From Pseudomonadota bacterium (GTDB lineage: Bacteria; Pseudomonadota; Gammaproteobacteria; Pseudomonadales; Azotimanducaceae), in assembly GCA_027624035.1 (NCBI GenBank), contig JAQBUI010000002.1, positions 60,255-124,254 on the forward strand: DNA of 64,000 nucleotides. Direction: 5' to 3'. Both the position numbers and the translations under genes were made by a program. A model generated the notes under the pieces. The model was given only the letters and a program-made list of their open reading frames with translations. It searched no databases and was not told the origin of the DNA. Below, piece by piece: positions 27,080 through 35,935 of the stretch. The first letter of the stretch is position 1, and each line of letters starts with the position of its first letter.

Positions 27080-27147
27080 ATATGCAGGGGGCCAGCACAG
27101 GATCGGCCCACAGGTGCAGCCCGGTTACGGCACTACACCTACTGACC

Positions 27148-27290
27148 ACCACAACTCGCGCTGACCCCGGTCGGCATCACTTTCAATACGGACCGTGCGG
27201 TCGATGATCAGCGCCTCGAGTTTACCTGCTTCATATCGCGGCCAGTGCGGCAGGCCACTGCCGTTAGGCTCACCTGTCCTGGCGGGCGGC
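27148..27290 (-). pseudogene. Decayed C-terminal fragment of a carboxylesterase
   Basis: The minus strand reads ARTGEPNGSGLPHWPRYE, then KLEALIIDRTVRIESDADRGQRE. This matches the C-terminal end of type B carboxylesterases, for comparison ARTGDPNGAGLPAWPRYT in the intact esterase of this window. Upstream the frame is broken and no active-site region can be found. It is therefore a remnant of a second esterase, left at the edge of the 87-bp repeat array. About 60 bp either side hold nothing I recognise. Confidence 0.65.
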
Positions 27291-27437
27291 TAGCGATCAC
27301 AACAAACCGAACTCGCAGAGGACCCTGTTCCAGATGGCAACACCTGATGCAGTCTTTCCTCAAAGCAATTCGCAATCGTACAGCTTGAATTTCGCATCAT
27401 CACTCATCAGCTTTGTCTTCTGGGCAATGCTCTGAGA

Positions 27438-27697
27438 GCCCTCTGCGTGCCGGGGTCGGGCACGCCGTTGTCGTGCCGGGAAGTTTTCCGGACGGCACAG
27501 CGTGCGGCCAGAACTTCCATGAAAGCCGTCAGCGTGCCCGTATTAGTCACGCCGTAATCGTACGGGGAAGTGCTCACGCTGGCACCTCGTACCAGTGAAC
27601 TTCCATGAAAGCCCTTAGCGTGCCCGGGTCGACCACGCCGTTGTCGTGCCGGGAAGTTTTCCGGACGGCACAGCGTGCGGCCGGAACTTCCATGAAA
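27438..27697 (-). repeat. Three tandem units of the dispersed 87-bp repeat, inverted
   Basis: Units at 27438-27524, 27525-27610 and 27611-27697, reading in the direction opposite to those at 21439-21612. Outer units contain the nearly invariant GTGCCGTCCGGAAAACTTCC and CCGGCACGACAACGGCGTG. The middle unit is diverged (for example TTCACTGGTACGAGGTGCC). Each unit begins TTTCATGGAAGTTC on its own strand. The array occupies the gap before the PspA-like gene and replaces any terminator there. Confidence 0.93.
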
Positions 27698-27720
27698 GAC
27701 CAATCCAACCATAGTTGGTC

Positions 27721-28242
27721 TTATTGGTCTACTTCTGGTAAGGGCGAAGATGGCGGTCGGTAGTGGTGGCCCGGCCGGATACGGGCCAGAATCTCCTTCG
27801 CCTGCTGCCTATGGGTCGCCGTCGGCCCGATTCCGGCCTCCTGCATCTTCATGGCAAGCCGGTCGCCTTCCTGTAGCTCAATGGCGGCTTCCAGCAGGTC
27901 CAGACGATGCTGCATGCGACGGTCCAGGGCGTCATTGAGGCGCCCCGATGCGCGACTCAGGAGGTCACGGAGCCTTGCGATCTCATGGGAGAATCGGGCG
28001 TTCTCCGAACGCTCCCGGGCGAGGTGCCGTTCAAGATCAACGATTTTCTCCGCGATCTCACCGGCAAGGTCAGCCCTATCACTTGCCAGCGCCTGCCTCG
28101 CGTACGCTTCAAACTCCGCAATGCGCGCCTGTAATCCAGCCTCGTCACGCTGGCGTGCCCGCTCATCGGCCATCAGCCCCGTCAGTTCGCGTCGGGCTTG
28201 CCTGATGTCGGCCTGGGATGCGTTCAGCCAAAAATCTCTCAT
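27721..28242 (-). CDS. PspA/IM30-like coiled-coil protein
   Basis: About 173 residues from ATG 28242 (MRDFWLNASQ); an ATG at 28263 lies inside the upstream palindrome. The protein is almost wholly helical, with heptad-like A, L, R and E patterns from residue 10 to 150. The centre (ARIAEFEAYARQALASDRAD, then LAGEIAEKIVDLERHLARE) resembles the PspA/IM30 (ESCRT-III-like) core, in which each helix carries A-L-x-x-G/D-R-x-D-L-A. A shorter than usual PspA (about 220 residues) without an obvious N-terminal amphipathic helix, so assignment is tentative. It follows an SDR gene by about 60 bp and two related palindromes. Confidence 0.6.
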   Translation of the reverse strand: MRDFWLNASQADIRQARRELTGLMADERARQRDEAGLQARIAEFEAYARQALASDRADLAGEIAEKIVDLERHLARERSENARFSHEIARLRDLLSRASGRLNDALDRRMQHRLDLLEAAIELQEGDRLAMKMQEAGIGPTATHRQQAKEILARIRPGHHYRPPSSPLPEVDQ

Positions 28243-28257
28243 ATCGATCCACTCGCA

Positions 28258-28301
28258 TGACATATTATGTCAACTCTCGCGCACTGGACATAATCTGTCA
28301 A
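28258..28301. promoter_or_regulatory. Two related palindromic sites upstream of the PspA-like gene
   Basis: TGACATATTATGTCA at 28258-28272 is a perfect 15-bp palindrome. A second copy with one asymmetry, GACATAATCTGTC (core 28288-28300), lies 29 bp away centre to centre. Spacing near three helical turns and position in the short gap between SDR and PspA-like genes suggest an operator pair or an activator site. The nature of the protein is unknown. Confidence 0.45.
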
Positions 28302-28302
28302 G

Positions 28303-29067
28303 TCACGCAGTCGAGCCGCCATCGGCCATATAGACTGACCCGGTGACGAAGCTACTGTCATCACTGGCAAGAAACAGCATCACCTTCGCGATATCTTCCG
28401 GCGTCGCATAGCGGCCGAGGGGGATGCTCGCCTCCATTTGTGCCTTCGCCGCCGCCCCATGGCCTGGCGCTATCCCCTCCTCGATGCTTCTCATCATGCG
28501 GGTATCGACCGGCGACGGGTTGACGGTATTGACTCGAATTCCCTTCGGCGCGCATTCCTTTGCTGCCGATCGCATCAGCCCGATCACCGCATGCTTGCTG
28601 GTCACATAGGGAGCGAAGTTTCCCGACCCACCCACGCCCGCTACGCTTGAAGTGATCACAATGCTGCCACCACCGCGCTTTTCCATGGCCGGAATCACGC
28701 TTTTCAGGCCCAGGAACGGACCTTTGACATTAACGGCCATGACCTGGTCGAACTTCGCCTCGTCATACTCCGTGATGGGCGCAACATCGCCCTCGACCCC
28801 GGCATTGGCAAGAAAGATGTCGATGCCGCCAAACTTCTCGATCGCCGTCGCCACCATCGCCTCGTTGTCTGCCGCTCGGGTCACGTCGGCCACGCAGTAG
28901 CTGACCTTGTTGCTCCCGAGTTCACTACAGGCTTCACGCAACGTGCCTTCATCAAGGTCCACCAGCAAAACGTCAGCGCCCTGCTCAAGAAAACACCGAC
29001 CTGCCGCCCTGCCTATGCCACCGGCCCCGCCGGTGATGACTGCTACCTTTCCCATGAGTCTCGTCAT
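28303..29067 (-). CDS. SDR family NAD(P)-dependent oxidoreductase
   Basis: 254-residue classical short-chain dehydrogenase. The Rossmann motif is ITGGAGGIGRAAG (residues 11-23). VDLDEGTLREA marks the cofactor ribose site, where an Asp at the end of strand 2 favours NAD over NADP. NAGVEG, the catalytic Ser in ITSSVAGVGG and the Tyr-x3-Lys pair in YVTSKHAV complete the active site. The C-terminus SFVTGSVYMADGGSTA is standard. Substrate unknown. ATG at 29067; the region to the divergent gene at 29230 is 162 bp. Confidence 0.92.
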   Translation of the reverse strand: MTRLMGKVAVITGGAGGIGRAAGRCFLEQGADVLLVDLDEGTLREACSELGSNKVSYCVADVTRAADNEAMVATAIEKFGGIDIFLANAGVEGDVAPITEYDEAKFDQVMAVNVKGPFLGLKSVIPAMEKRGGGSIVITSSVAGVGGSGNFAPYVTSKHAVIGLMRSAAKECAPKGIRVNTVNPSPVDTRMMRSIEEGIAPGHGAAAKAQMEASIPLGRYATPEDIAKVMLFLASDDSSFVTGSVYMADGGSTA

Positions 29068-29229
29068 TGATCACCTGCCCTGTCTGGTCGTAAGAAATTT
29101 CAAGCATAACCCACCATGCCGGACCGCCAAACCAGCCGGCCCGAGTGACTGGCTACAATACTCCGCCACGGGAAATCAGGTACACTTTCCTTCTGATTCT
29201 GTCTCCCATTCATCTGAGAGGAATTCACA

Positions 29230-29628
29230 ATGCCAAACCAACGCTTTAGCGCACCCGACCTCAGTGATGCAGTGCTCGAAAAAGTGGGGCCGTATCAACT
29301 GGCACTGGTTCATCGAAACGTCGGTACCGATGGGGGGCCCACCCTTCATGTGTTCGGGCCGGTGGCGGGCGCCGACACCGAAATCCTGCGGTTCGACTGT
29401 TTCCGGAAAGCGCCCCACTATCATCTCGGGATATCGTACCGGGACACGCCGGTGCAGCCGATTGAGCACCAGGAGCCACTGGCCTGGGTACTCTCGGAGC
29501 TTAGCGAGCGGTTCCCCGATTACCTTGCTCGCGCCGAGGCTGGAAACGAACTACCGGATAACTGGGGTCAAACGACCTCTACCGCCGCGAAACGACTTCT
29601 GGCTGAAAGGGCGACGTCCGCCGATTGA
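29230..29628 (+). CDS. Small soluble protein of unknown function
   Basis: 132-residue protein. It contains a notable HVFGPVAGADTEILRFDCF and APHYHLGISY, with paired histidines and an aromatic-rich centre, and a C-terminal helix rich in L, A, E and R. The pattern GGPTLxVxGP followed by LRFDCFxKxPHYH occurs in uncharacterised proteobacterial proteins, which I recall without being able to name the family. Starts at ATG 29230 after GAGAGGAAT. Three near copies of a 13-bp motif follow the stop codon. Confidence 0.7.
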   Translation: MPNQRFSAPDLSDAVLEKVGPYQLALVHRNVGTDGGPTLHVFGPVAGADTEILRFDCFRKAPHYHLGISYRDTPVQPIEHQEPLAWVLSELSERFPDYLARAEAGNELPDNWGQTTSTAAKRLLAERATSAD

Positions 29629-29631
29629 CGC

Positions 29632-29675
29632 CCTGGGTACCACGGTGCTGGGTACCACGTTTGTTGGCTACCACG
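29632..29675. repeat. Short tandem repeat just after a stop codon
   Basis: Three imperfect copies of CTGGGTACCACG (the third GTTGGCTACCACG) at 29632, 29647 and 29663, beginning 4 bases after the TGA at 29626-29628. One of four such stop-adjacent duplications in the window. Confidence 0.8.
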
Positions 29676-29729
29676 TCAATGCACCTCATCCCCGCAGCAC
29701 CGCAGTGGGCAGTTTCACCCGTATGAGAA

Positions 29730-30119
29730 TCAGCCATCCACCTTGGTGAACGTCTTGACGCCGGTTCCGCCGGGCGCCATGAACTTGCCGATGCTCGCAT
29801 TGAATCCTGATTCCGCCCGCCAGCGAAGGTAAGCGCGCTGATTCTCGGCTGAGGCCCAGATCTCATAAAACAGGATGTGACCGGGATTGCGCTGATCCAC
29901 GTAGATGTCAAACAACAGGCAGCCTTCCCAATTACGGGTGTCCGGTGCCGCCTCGATCATGACCGCCAGGAATTCCTCGGCCATCTCCGGATTGACCTGC
30001 AGGTCAATGGTGACGAACAACGCATCGTCAGGGGTTGTGAGCGCCGGGCCTTCAGGCTGAATGGACTGACAGCCAGCCAGCATCAGGCCACACACGGTGA
30101 GCCAAAGCAGCTTCTTCAT
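29730..30119 (-). CDS. Lipoprotein with antibiotic-biosynthesis-monooxygenase-like (ABM) fold
   Basis: About 129 residues from ATG 30119 (MKKLLWLTVCGLMLAGCQS). LAGC is a lipobox, so the mature protein should be lipidated at that cysteine and sit in the periplasm. The rest is a dimeric alpha-beta barrel of the ABM type: VTIDLQVNPEMAEEFLAVM, WEGCLLFDIYVDQ, ILFYEIWASAENQRAYL. ABM domains often act as small monooxygenases or degrade quinols and haem, but lipid-anchored ones have no assigned role. It lies downstream of the two ABC exporter genes on the same strand, 118 bp behind. Confidence 0.8.
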   Translation of the reverse strand: MKKLLWLTVCGLMLAGCQSIQPEGPALTTPDDALFVTIDLQVNPEMAEEFLAVMIEAAPDTRNWEGCLLFDIYVDQRNPGHILFYEIWASAENQRAYLRWRAESGFNASIGKFMAPGGTGVKTFTKVDG

Positions 30120-30236
30120 GTTTCGATCCTTATCCTGGCACGGGGACATGCCCGCCCGCCGATTGAACCACATCCGGGATCAAACCGCCCGCGCCACCGG
30201 CAGATTGCCTGATACACTTTTGACCGCCAGGGCCTG

Positions 30237-32270
30237 TCAGCCTCTGGATGCGCTCGCTGATTGAAGCATCACAAAGCGATGATAGGCGCCATCCTCGCGC
30301 GCCATCAAGCCATCGTGGCTGCCCTGCTCGATGATCTTCCCATCCTGCAGAAAGACGATCTTGTCGGCGTTCGCAATGGTGGACAGGCGGTGCGCAATGA
30401 TGATGACCAGGCGGTCCTTCGCGGCCTCCTGCAGCGCCTGCACCAGATAGGATTCGGTCTCCGGGTCCAGTGCAGAAGTGGGTTCATCCAGAATCAACAC
30501 GCTGGCGGGCTTGATCAGGCCGCGGGCAATAGCGATTCGCTGCTTCTGGCCTACCGAGATCTTGCTGGTCACCGTGCCGAGCGGCGTGTCATAGCCCTCC
30601 GGCAGGGACGTAATGAAATCATGGGCACCTGCGACCCGCGCGACCCGCTCTACTTCCTCGTCCGTGGCGGACGGATGGCCGTAGCGGATGTTGTCGCGGA
30701 TGGAGTCCGAGAAAAGCTGCGTCTCCTGGAACACATAGGCCACCTCATTACGCAGGCTGCGCAACGAGTACTCTTTCACGTTCCGCCCGTCCACCTGAAT
30801 AGCGCCGTGGCTGGGTTCATGGTAACCCGGAATCAGATACGCGAGGCTGGTCTTGCCAGCCCCGGTCGGCCCTACCAGCGCGGTAATCTCCCCGACCGAG
30901 AACGTAACACTGATATCCGTGAGCGCCTGTCTGCCATCGGGATAGGCCATGCTCACGTCGGACAGTTCAATGCCTTCACGGATCGCCTGCAGTTCAGCGC
31001 CCTCCCGGTCCGACTCGCTCGGCAGATCCATCAGAAAAAACACCCGACGAATACCCGGGATGTCCGCCTGAATGCGAATCCAGAGGTAGGGAAGCGCCGT
31101 CACCGCACCGGACAGCCAGGCATAATAATAAAACAGCACACCGTAGTCGCCGGGCGTCAGCACACCCTCGATGACCCTGGAACTGATGAAGTAGAACGCG
31201 ATGATCCCCAGCAGCCCCCTCGCCATTCCGTTAGCGACGCCATACAGTACCCGAACAAAGACCTCCGCCCGATAACGTTTGAAAGACTCATCGCTGTGCC
31301 CGCGAAAGCGTTGCCGCTCACGCTTGTTACCACCAAGACTCTGCACCGCCAGCACGTTGCTCATGCCCTCTTCGATGTTCCCCGTCGTGACCGAGCCTGC
31401 CGCCCGGCTCGCCTGGCTCCTGCGGCGCATGGCGCGCGGAAAAGGAAGCATAGCCAGGAACTGCAGAGGCAGAATGCACAGCGCCAGCCAGACGATCTCC
31501 GGTGCCTGCCCGTAGTTGAACGACATCACCAGAAGCACCAGCGCCCCCGTAAAAACGGCGCCAATCGGGGACATGATGGTCTGAAAGAAGACATTGGTCA
31601 GGGCCGGCGTGTCATACATCACTCGATACAGGCTGTCGCCGATCCGCTGATCATTCAGCATCGGCAGCGGCAACATCTGAATGCGCTCAAAAAGCTGGGA
31701 ACGCAGCAGATGGTTCAGTGCCTGGCTGAGCCGGAGCTGCAAGCGGAACTCGATAAAACCGAGCAGACCGGCAAACTTGCTGAAGGCTGCATTGGCCTCG
31801 TTCTCGGTCTGGGTCGCGGTGTCGTGTCCCTGGGCCATGGACGCATCGGTGGTATCTGCAGAGCCGCCGCCCGAACCGAAGCCGCCGATCAGCACCACCA
31901 TGGAAATACCGAGGATCAACACCCAGACCATCATCTCGAACGGCGTCCTGCCATCCAGAAAGGTCACAAAGGGCGCAAAGTAAGACGGGAACGCCTCGGG
32001 GCTGACGGCCTGTTGCAGAATCACGTTGTCGATCACGATCTTGATCGGCCACGGCAGAATCAGAGGCGTCATGAGAGAGATGGCGAACAACAGGAACTTG
32101 ATGGAAAAACGAACAGGAAAGAATCGAATGTACGAGATCGCTCGCCCCACCAGTCGGCAGGTCTGCCTGAAATTGAGGTCTGTCTCCAGGTCCAGTGTAC
32201 TGGCTGCTGAGTCCAGCGCTTTTTCTCGTTCGCTGAGGCTTGGCACCCTGGGCAGAGTCGCTTCGCTCAC
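30237..32270 (-). CDS. ABC exporter subunit, fused permease and ATPase (subunit B)
   Basis: 677 residues: an N-terminal six-helix transmembrane domain (about 55-400) with a glycine/serine/threonine-rich loop after helix 2 (GGFGSGGGSADTTDASMAQG), then an ATPase with Walker A GPTGAGKTSLAYL (about 465), signature ISVGQKQRIAIARG (about 570) and Walker B LILDEPTSALD followed by the H-loop IIIAHRLSTI. The GTG start overlaps the upstream stop codon (GTGA), so translation is coupled to the larger partner. Together they make one heterodimeric type I exporter. Cargo is unknown; the lipoprotein gene behind it suggests an envelope role. Confidence 0.9.
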   Translation of the reverse strand: MSEATLPRVPSLSEREKALDSAASTLDLETDLNFRQTCRLVGRAISYIRFFPVRFSIKFLLFAISLMTPLILPWPIKIVIDNVILQQAVSPEAFPSYFAPFVTFLDGRTPFEMMVWVLILGISMVVLIGGFGSGGGSADTTDASMAQGHDTATQTENEANAAFSKFAGLLGFIEFRLQLRLSQALNHLLRSQLFERIQMLPLPMLNDQRIGDSLYRVMYDTPALTNVFFQTIMSPIGAVFTGALVLLVMSFNYGQAPEIVWLALCILPLQFLAMLPFPRAMRRRSQASRAAGSVTTGNIEEGMSNVLAVQSLGGNKRERQRFRGHSDESFKRYRAEVFVRVLYGVANGMARGLLGIIAFYFISSRVIEGVLTPGDYGVLFYYYAWLSGAVTALPYLWIRIQADIPGIRRVFFLMDLPSESDREGAELQAIREGIELSDVSMAYPDGRQALTDISVTFSVGEITALVGPTGAGKTSLAYLIPGYHEPSHGAIQVDGRNVKEYSLRSLRNEVAYVFQETQLFSDSIRDNIRYGHPSATDEEVERVARVAGAHDFITSLPEGYDTPLGTVTSKISVGQKQRIAIARGLIKPASVLILDEPTSALDPETESYLVQALQEAAKDRLVIIIAHRLSTIANADKIVFLQDGKIIEQGSHDGLMAREDGAYHRFVMLQSASASRG

Positions 32271-34690
32271 TGGTCTGCCTCCGTTTGCCGATGTGACAGG
32301 GTGGCCTCGGTCGTCACAAACCGACGGTAGCGCCCCTCCGGGATCAGCATCAATTCATCATGACTGCCCCGTTCGATGATGCGTCCCTGGTCGAGGTACA
32401 GAATCTGGTCCGCCTTTGCGATGGTGGAGATCCGATGGGTGATCAGGAAGATCACGCGGCCCCGGCCCCATTGCCCAAGTCGTTCGAGTACCCGATGTTC
32501 TGTCTCGGCATCGAGCGCCGCCGTCGGCTCATCCAGGATTAGAATGGGGGCGTTCTTGACGATAGCCCTGGCCATCGAAAGCCGCTGTCGCTGGCCGGTC
32601 GACAGGCGGCCACCGCGATCACTCAGCATCGTATCCAGCCCTTCCGGCAGCGCCTCAATGTAATCGTCTGCGCAAGCGACGTGAGCCGCACTCAATATCT
32701 CCTCATCGGTTGCATCCGGCGCAACATACCGAATGTTGTCACGGACGCTCATGCCAAACAGCACGTTCTCCTGCAGCGCGATGGCAACCGCCGCCCGCAG
32801 GCTTTCCACGTCGAGCGCACGCAGGTCATTGCCGTCAATACTCACGGCGCCGGAATCCGGGTCAAACAGCCGGGTCAGCAGGCTGACGAGGGTGCTCTTG
32901 CCACAGCCCGTGGGGCCCACGATCGCCGTGATGGAACTGGCCGGTGCCGTGAAGCTGATGTCCTGCAGCACCGGCCGGTCCGCATGGTAGGCAAAACTCA
33001 CCTGATCAAACCGGATCTCTTTGCGAAACGGTGGCATGATCAGTGGGTCTTCGGCATTCTGAACTTCCGGTTCGATGTCCAGAATCTCGAACACCCGGTC
33101 AAGCCCCATGGCCATATCCTGGGCCGTGGTCCAGTCCCTCACCAGGCCCCGCACCTGGTTGCTGGACTTAAAGAGCTCGCCCTGGGCAAACTGAAACGCC
33201 GCCAGGTTCCAGCGCGAATAGGACAAGCCCACCAGGGCAATCAAAATGGCGGCAAAGGTCTCCCGATTGTTGCTGGCCCAGATGGCCATCAGAAATTCCC
33301 CTGACAGTAATATGATGGCAGCCATCGTAAACATCATGATGCCCACCACCGCCACCAGGGACCGGACGCGATGGGCTGCGTTGAACGCGACCGCACTGTC
33401 CTGCTCAAAGCGGCGCTGTTCATCCTCTTCCCGGCCATAGGCCTTGATGACCCGAATGGCACCGAGGACCTCCTGGATGCGCGACGTCAGATCGGAGTTG
33501 GTCTCCCGTGCCAGCAGCGAGCGGGACCGAACCCTGGGTGAAAACCAGAACGCCCACGCCACGGCCAGCAGCGCAATCGTGACCCCCATCAGGCCCAGAA
33601 TCGGGTCCAGGGCGGCGACAAACATGAGGGTGATCGTGTACTGGGTGAGCTGGGTGACTACATTGATGAGCATGCCGATGATTGCCGTCACCTGGGCAGA
33701 ATCCTGATAGATTCTATAGACGGAGTCACCCACCCGATGGTCTCCATGATAGCGTAGCGAAAGCTGATGCCAGCGCTCCACCAGCGCCATGCGCAGGTCC
33801 TGATTGATCTGCTGCATGATCCAGACATTGTAGTACGGCAACGCCACCGTAAACGGAAAGGTCAGCAGCCCGACGATCACCGTGATCCAGATGTAAACCC
33901 ACTGCAGTTCCTGGCGCTGGGCGACTTCCAGCGCCTCAACCGAACCACTGGCGAGTTCCGGCCGACTGATGAAATCTGCCAGAAACGGGGTCAGAGGTTT
34001 TGCTTGCAGAATGGACTGATTGAGCAGGTCAACGGTAAAAAGGGCCATGACGATCCCGACCATCATCGATGCCCACACGATGATGTAGTAATAGACCAGG
34101 TGACAACCCACGCGAAAGCGAAACTGGAGCTGACCGCCTTCGATCCGGTATTGCAGCAGCCACAGGCACAGACACCCAAAGCTCACCAGCCCGGTATGCA
34201 CATTGTCCTGCCAGCCCTGGACCACCAGAATAGCGAACAGATTGGCCGCGGAGCCAATCAGAATCAGCGCCACCGCACAGCCGACGAACGTCCGACCCTT
34301 CGAAAGCATCAGCGCCCACACCAGCAGCGCCATCGCCACCGTGGCATAGAGCAGCAGATCCTGCTGCCATGAGACGCCGCCCGAGATCCAGCCAGCCGTG
34401 GGCCCAACCAGCAACAGCCCCGTCACCAGGAACGGGACATAGTGATAGCTCCACTCCCCTTGACGCCCCGACCAGGAAGCCATGGTGATGCCACGCTCAC
34501 GCCAGTACCCCAGCACCATGGGCAGCAGATACGGCCAGGTGCGAAGAAAGACCCGCATCACATCCACGAAACCGCGCACATCCGGCCCGTCTGAGCGGAG
34601 CCGGTTGGCCGGAATCTCGCCGTCTCCCCAGACCGGGATGGCCGCCAGACGTCGCTGGTCTTTGGTGTTCTCCGTGTCAGCTACCGACAT
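32267..34690 (-). CDS. ABC exporter subunit, fused permease and ATPase (subunit A, long form)
   Basis: About 807 residues from ATG 34690, chosen for a GAGG site 9 bp upstream over an ATG at 34780. The N-terminal region has about four extra hydrophobic segments (residues 40-220) before the standard six-helix domain, an extension compared with the usual 580-600 residue half-transporter. The ATPase has Walker A GPTGCGKSTLVSL (about 590), signature LSTGQRQRLSMARAI (about 693), LILDEPTAALD and the H-loop FLITHRISTI, so both catalytic sites look active. The last bases overlap the partner gene. Its promoter should lie in the 290-bp gap to the divergent gene at 34984. Confidence 0.9.
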   Translation of the reverse strand: MSVADTENTKDQRRLAAIPVWGDGEIPANRLRSDGPDVRGFVDVMRVFLRTWPYLLPMVLGYWRERGITMASWSGRQGEWSYHYVPFLVTGLLLVGPTAGWISGGVSWQQDLLLYATVAMALLVWALMLSKGRTFVGCAVALILIGSAANLFAILVVQGWQDNVHTGLVSFGCLCLWLLQYRIEGGQLQFRFRVGCHLVYYYIIVWASMMVGIVMALFTVDLLNQSILQAKPLTPFLADFISRPELASGSVEALEVAQRQELQWVYIWITVIVGLLTFPFTVALPYYNVWIMQQINQDLRMALVERWHQLSLRYHGDHRVGDSVYRIYQDSAQVTAIIGMLINVVTQLTQYTITLMFVAALDPILGLMGVTIALLAVAWAFWFSPRVRSRSLLARETNSDLTSRIQEVLGAIRVIKAYGREEDEQRRFEQDSAVAFNAAHRVRSLVAVVGIMMFTMAAIILLSGEFLMAIWASNNRETFAAILIALVGLSYSRWNLAAFQFAQGELFKSSNQVRGLVRDWTTAQDMAMGLDRVFEILDIEPEVQNAEDPLIMPPFRKEIRFDQVSFAYHADRPVLQDISFTAPASSITAIVGPTGCGKSTLVSLLTRLFDPDSGAVSIDGNDLRALDVESLRAAVAIALQENVLFGMSVRDNIRYVAPDATDEEILSAAHVACADDYIEALPEGLDTMLSDRGGRLSTGQRQRLSMARAIVKNAPILILDEPTAALDAETEHRVLERLGQWGRGRVIFLITHRISTIAKADQILYLDQGRIIERGSHDELMLIPEGRYRRFVTTEATLSHRQTEADQ

Positions 34691-34829
34691 CAAACAATCC
34701 TCAACAATCGCAGGATTAAAACATGCCCCACGGTGGCGAATAAGGCGCGCTGGGAGCTCGTTGATATGAACATCACCCATTTCTGATCAGGCCACGGACG
34801 CAAGCTCACCAGTCCGCGCTCGTCCGAAA

Positions 34830-34845
34830 GTTGACCCCGGTCAAC
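34830..34845. repeat. Short palindrome of the GACCCCGGTC type
   Basis: GTTGACCCCGGTCAAC, a perfect 7+2+7 inverted repeat in the gap upstream of subunit A. Relatives of the core are at 60446-60460 and 62759-62773, each just behind a gene. A REP-like or terminator-like element; role unknown. Confidence 0.5.
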
Positions 34846-34983
34846 ACGGTATGGATTTGATCGAGTAATCATGCCCGGACCCTATCAATGCAACGCTTCG
34901 CCGACGAGCTCCGAAATTCCGGCTTGATCATGGATTCACGACGCCGGCAAAGCCTGAACCTGCCTGTCGGCAAGGAGATAGCG

Positions 34984-35931
34984 ATGACCGATACTACAAT
35001 CGACAAGCCAATTGACAAAGCAAACAGCAAGACGAAGACCAAAGCAAAGAAGACCGAGGCAAGGAAGCAAGCGCCGTCGAACGGGATATTGATGCCTGTT
35101 GGATTCGGTTCCCCGGCATCAGCAGATCAGCCCACAGAAAGTGGTCTGGCGGCCTCGATCTATCCCCGAAGCTCAACGACCGCCAGCATCAGCTTTCTCA
35201 CGGATCGAAAGCCACTCGAAGCCATGCTGCCCAAAGGCAAGCAGCTTGAGCTTCGGGGCGAACCAACCCTGACTGTAACGGCCATCTATGGTGCCGGCGA
35301 CCTGCGTGCATGGGCCGGCAAGACCTACGAGATCGTCATGGTGAGCATTCCCGTGACATTCAACGGCAAGACACGTCAGGTCCACGGCGAGTTCGCACCC
35401 ATCGTTCTCGAGAACCTGGCAGACCCCATTATTGCCGGCAGGGAACTGCTCGGCTGGTCAAAGGTGTACGCGGAGATCGAGCCACCCAGAGTGGTGAATG
35501 ACTGCCTGCACAGTGTCGCCGGCTGGGGCGGCTTCAACTTCATGGACCTGCGAATCAAACATTTGAAGGAACTGACGGCGGCAGACATCAAACGCCGGCA
35601 ACAGCAAGCCCGCAGCGCAACCCTGAGCGAGGGCTCCATTCATCACAAGTACATCCGCCGCACGGGAACGCTGGATGAAGCAGACGCCGACTATCTGACC
35701 ATGAGTACCAGCGTCAACGCACCCGAAACCCGGGTCAGGAGTTTTGGTACCTGGACCGGTGAAGGATCGATCGAGTTCCATGCCGGAACATGGCGCGAAT
35801 TGCCCATGATGATCAGACCGGCCATCAATGCCCTGGCTCGATTAAAGGTCAAACAGGTTCTGCGCGCGGAAATCACCAAAACCGAGATGATCAGCAGCGG
35901 CGGAATGGGTAGAACCATCATCCTGGAATGA
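34984..35931 (+). CDS. Acetoacetate decarboxylase family protein
   Basis: About 315 residues from ATG 34984, preceded by AAGGAGATAGCG; an ATG at 34888 is upstream but lacks a site. The N-terminal 30 residues are a Lys/Thr/Ala-rich, disordered tail (TKTKAKKTEARKQA). The body matches the acetoacetate decarboxylase fold: a long beta-sheet with VTFNGKTRQVHGEFAPIV, then DPIIAGRELLGWSKVYAEIE, where the lysine of GWSK fits the Schiff-base position of the family's PKK motif. Only one lysine is present instead of two, so decarboxylation is not assured. Related proteins act on other beta-keto or aldol substrates. Stand-alone gene, convergent with a phosphatase gene 5 bp further. Confidence 0.75.
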   Translation: MTDTTIDKPIDKANSKTKTKAKKTEARKQAPSNGILMPVGFGSPASADQPTESGLAASIYPRSSTTASISFLTDRKPLEAMLPKGKQLELRGEPTLTVTAIYGAGDLRAWAGKTYEIVMVSIPVTFNGKTRQVHGEFAPIVLENLADPIIAGRELLGWSKVYAEIEPPRVVNDCLHSVAGWGGFNFMDLRIKHLKELTAADIKRRQQQARSATLSEGSIHHKYIRRTGTLDEADADYLTMSTSVNAPETRVRSFGTWTGEGSIEFHAGTWRELPMMIRPAINALARLKVKQVLRAEITKTEMISSGGMGRTIILE

Positions 35932-35935
35932 AGCG

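Noticed and set aside
27438..27697. CRISPR array with long repeats
   Set aside because: Units are 87 bp and adjacent with no unique spacers.
30261..32210. 649-codon open frame on the plus strand
   Set aside because: It lies wholly antisense to the ABC exporter subunit, whose Walker and signature motifs are intact. The sequence is rich in H, R, Q and D without any domain; a GC-rich antisense shadow.
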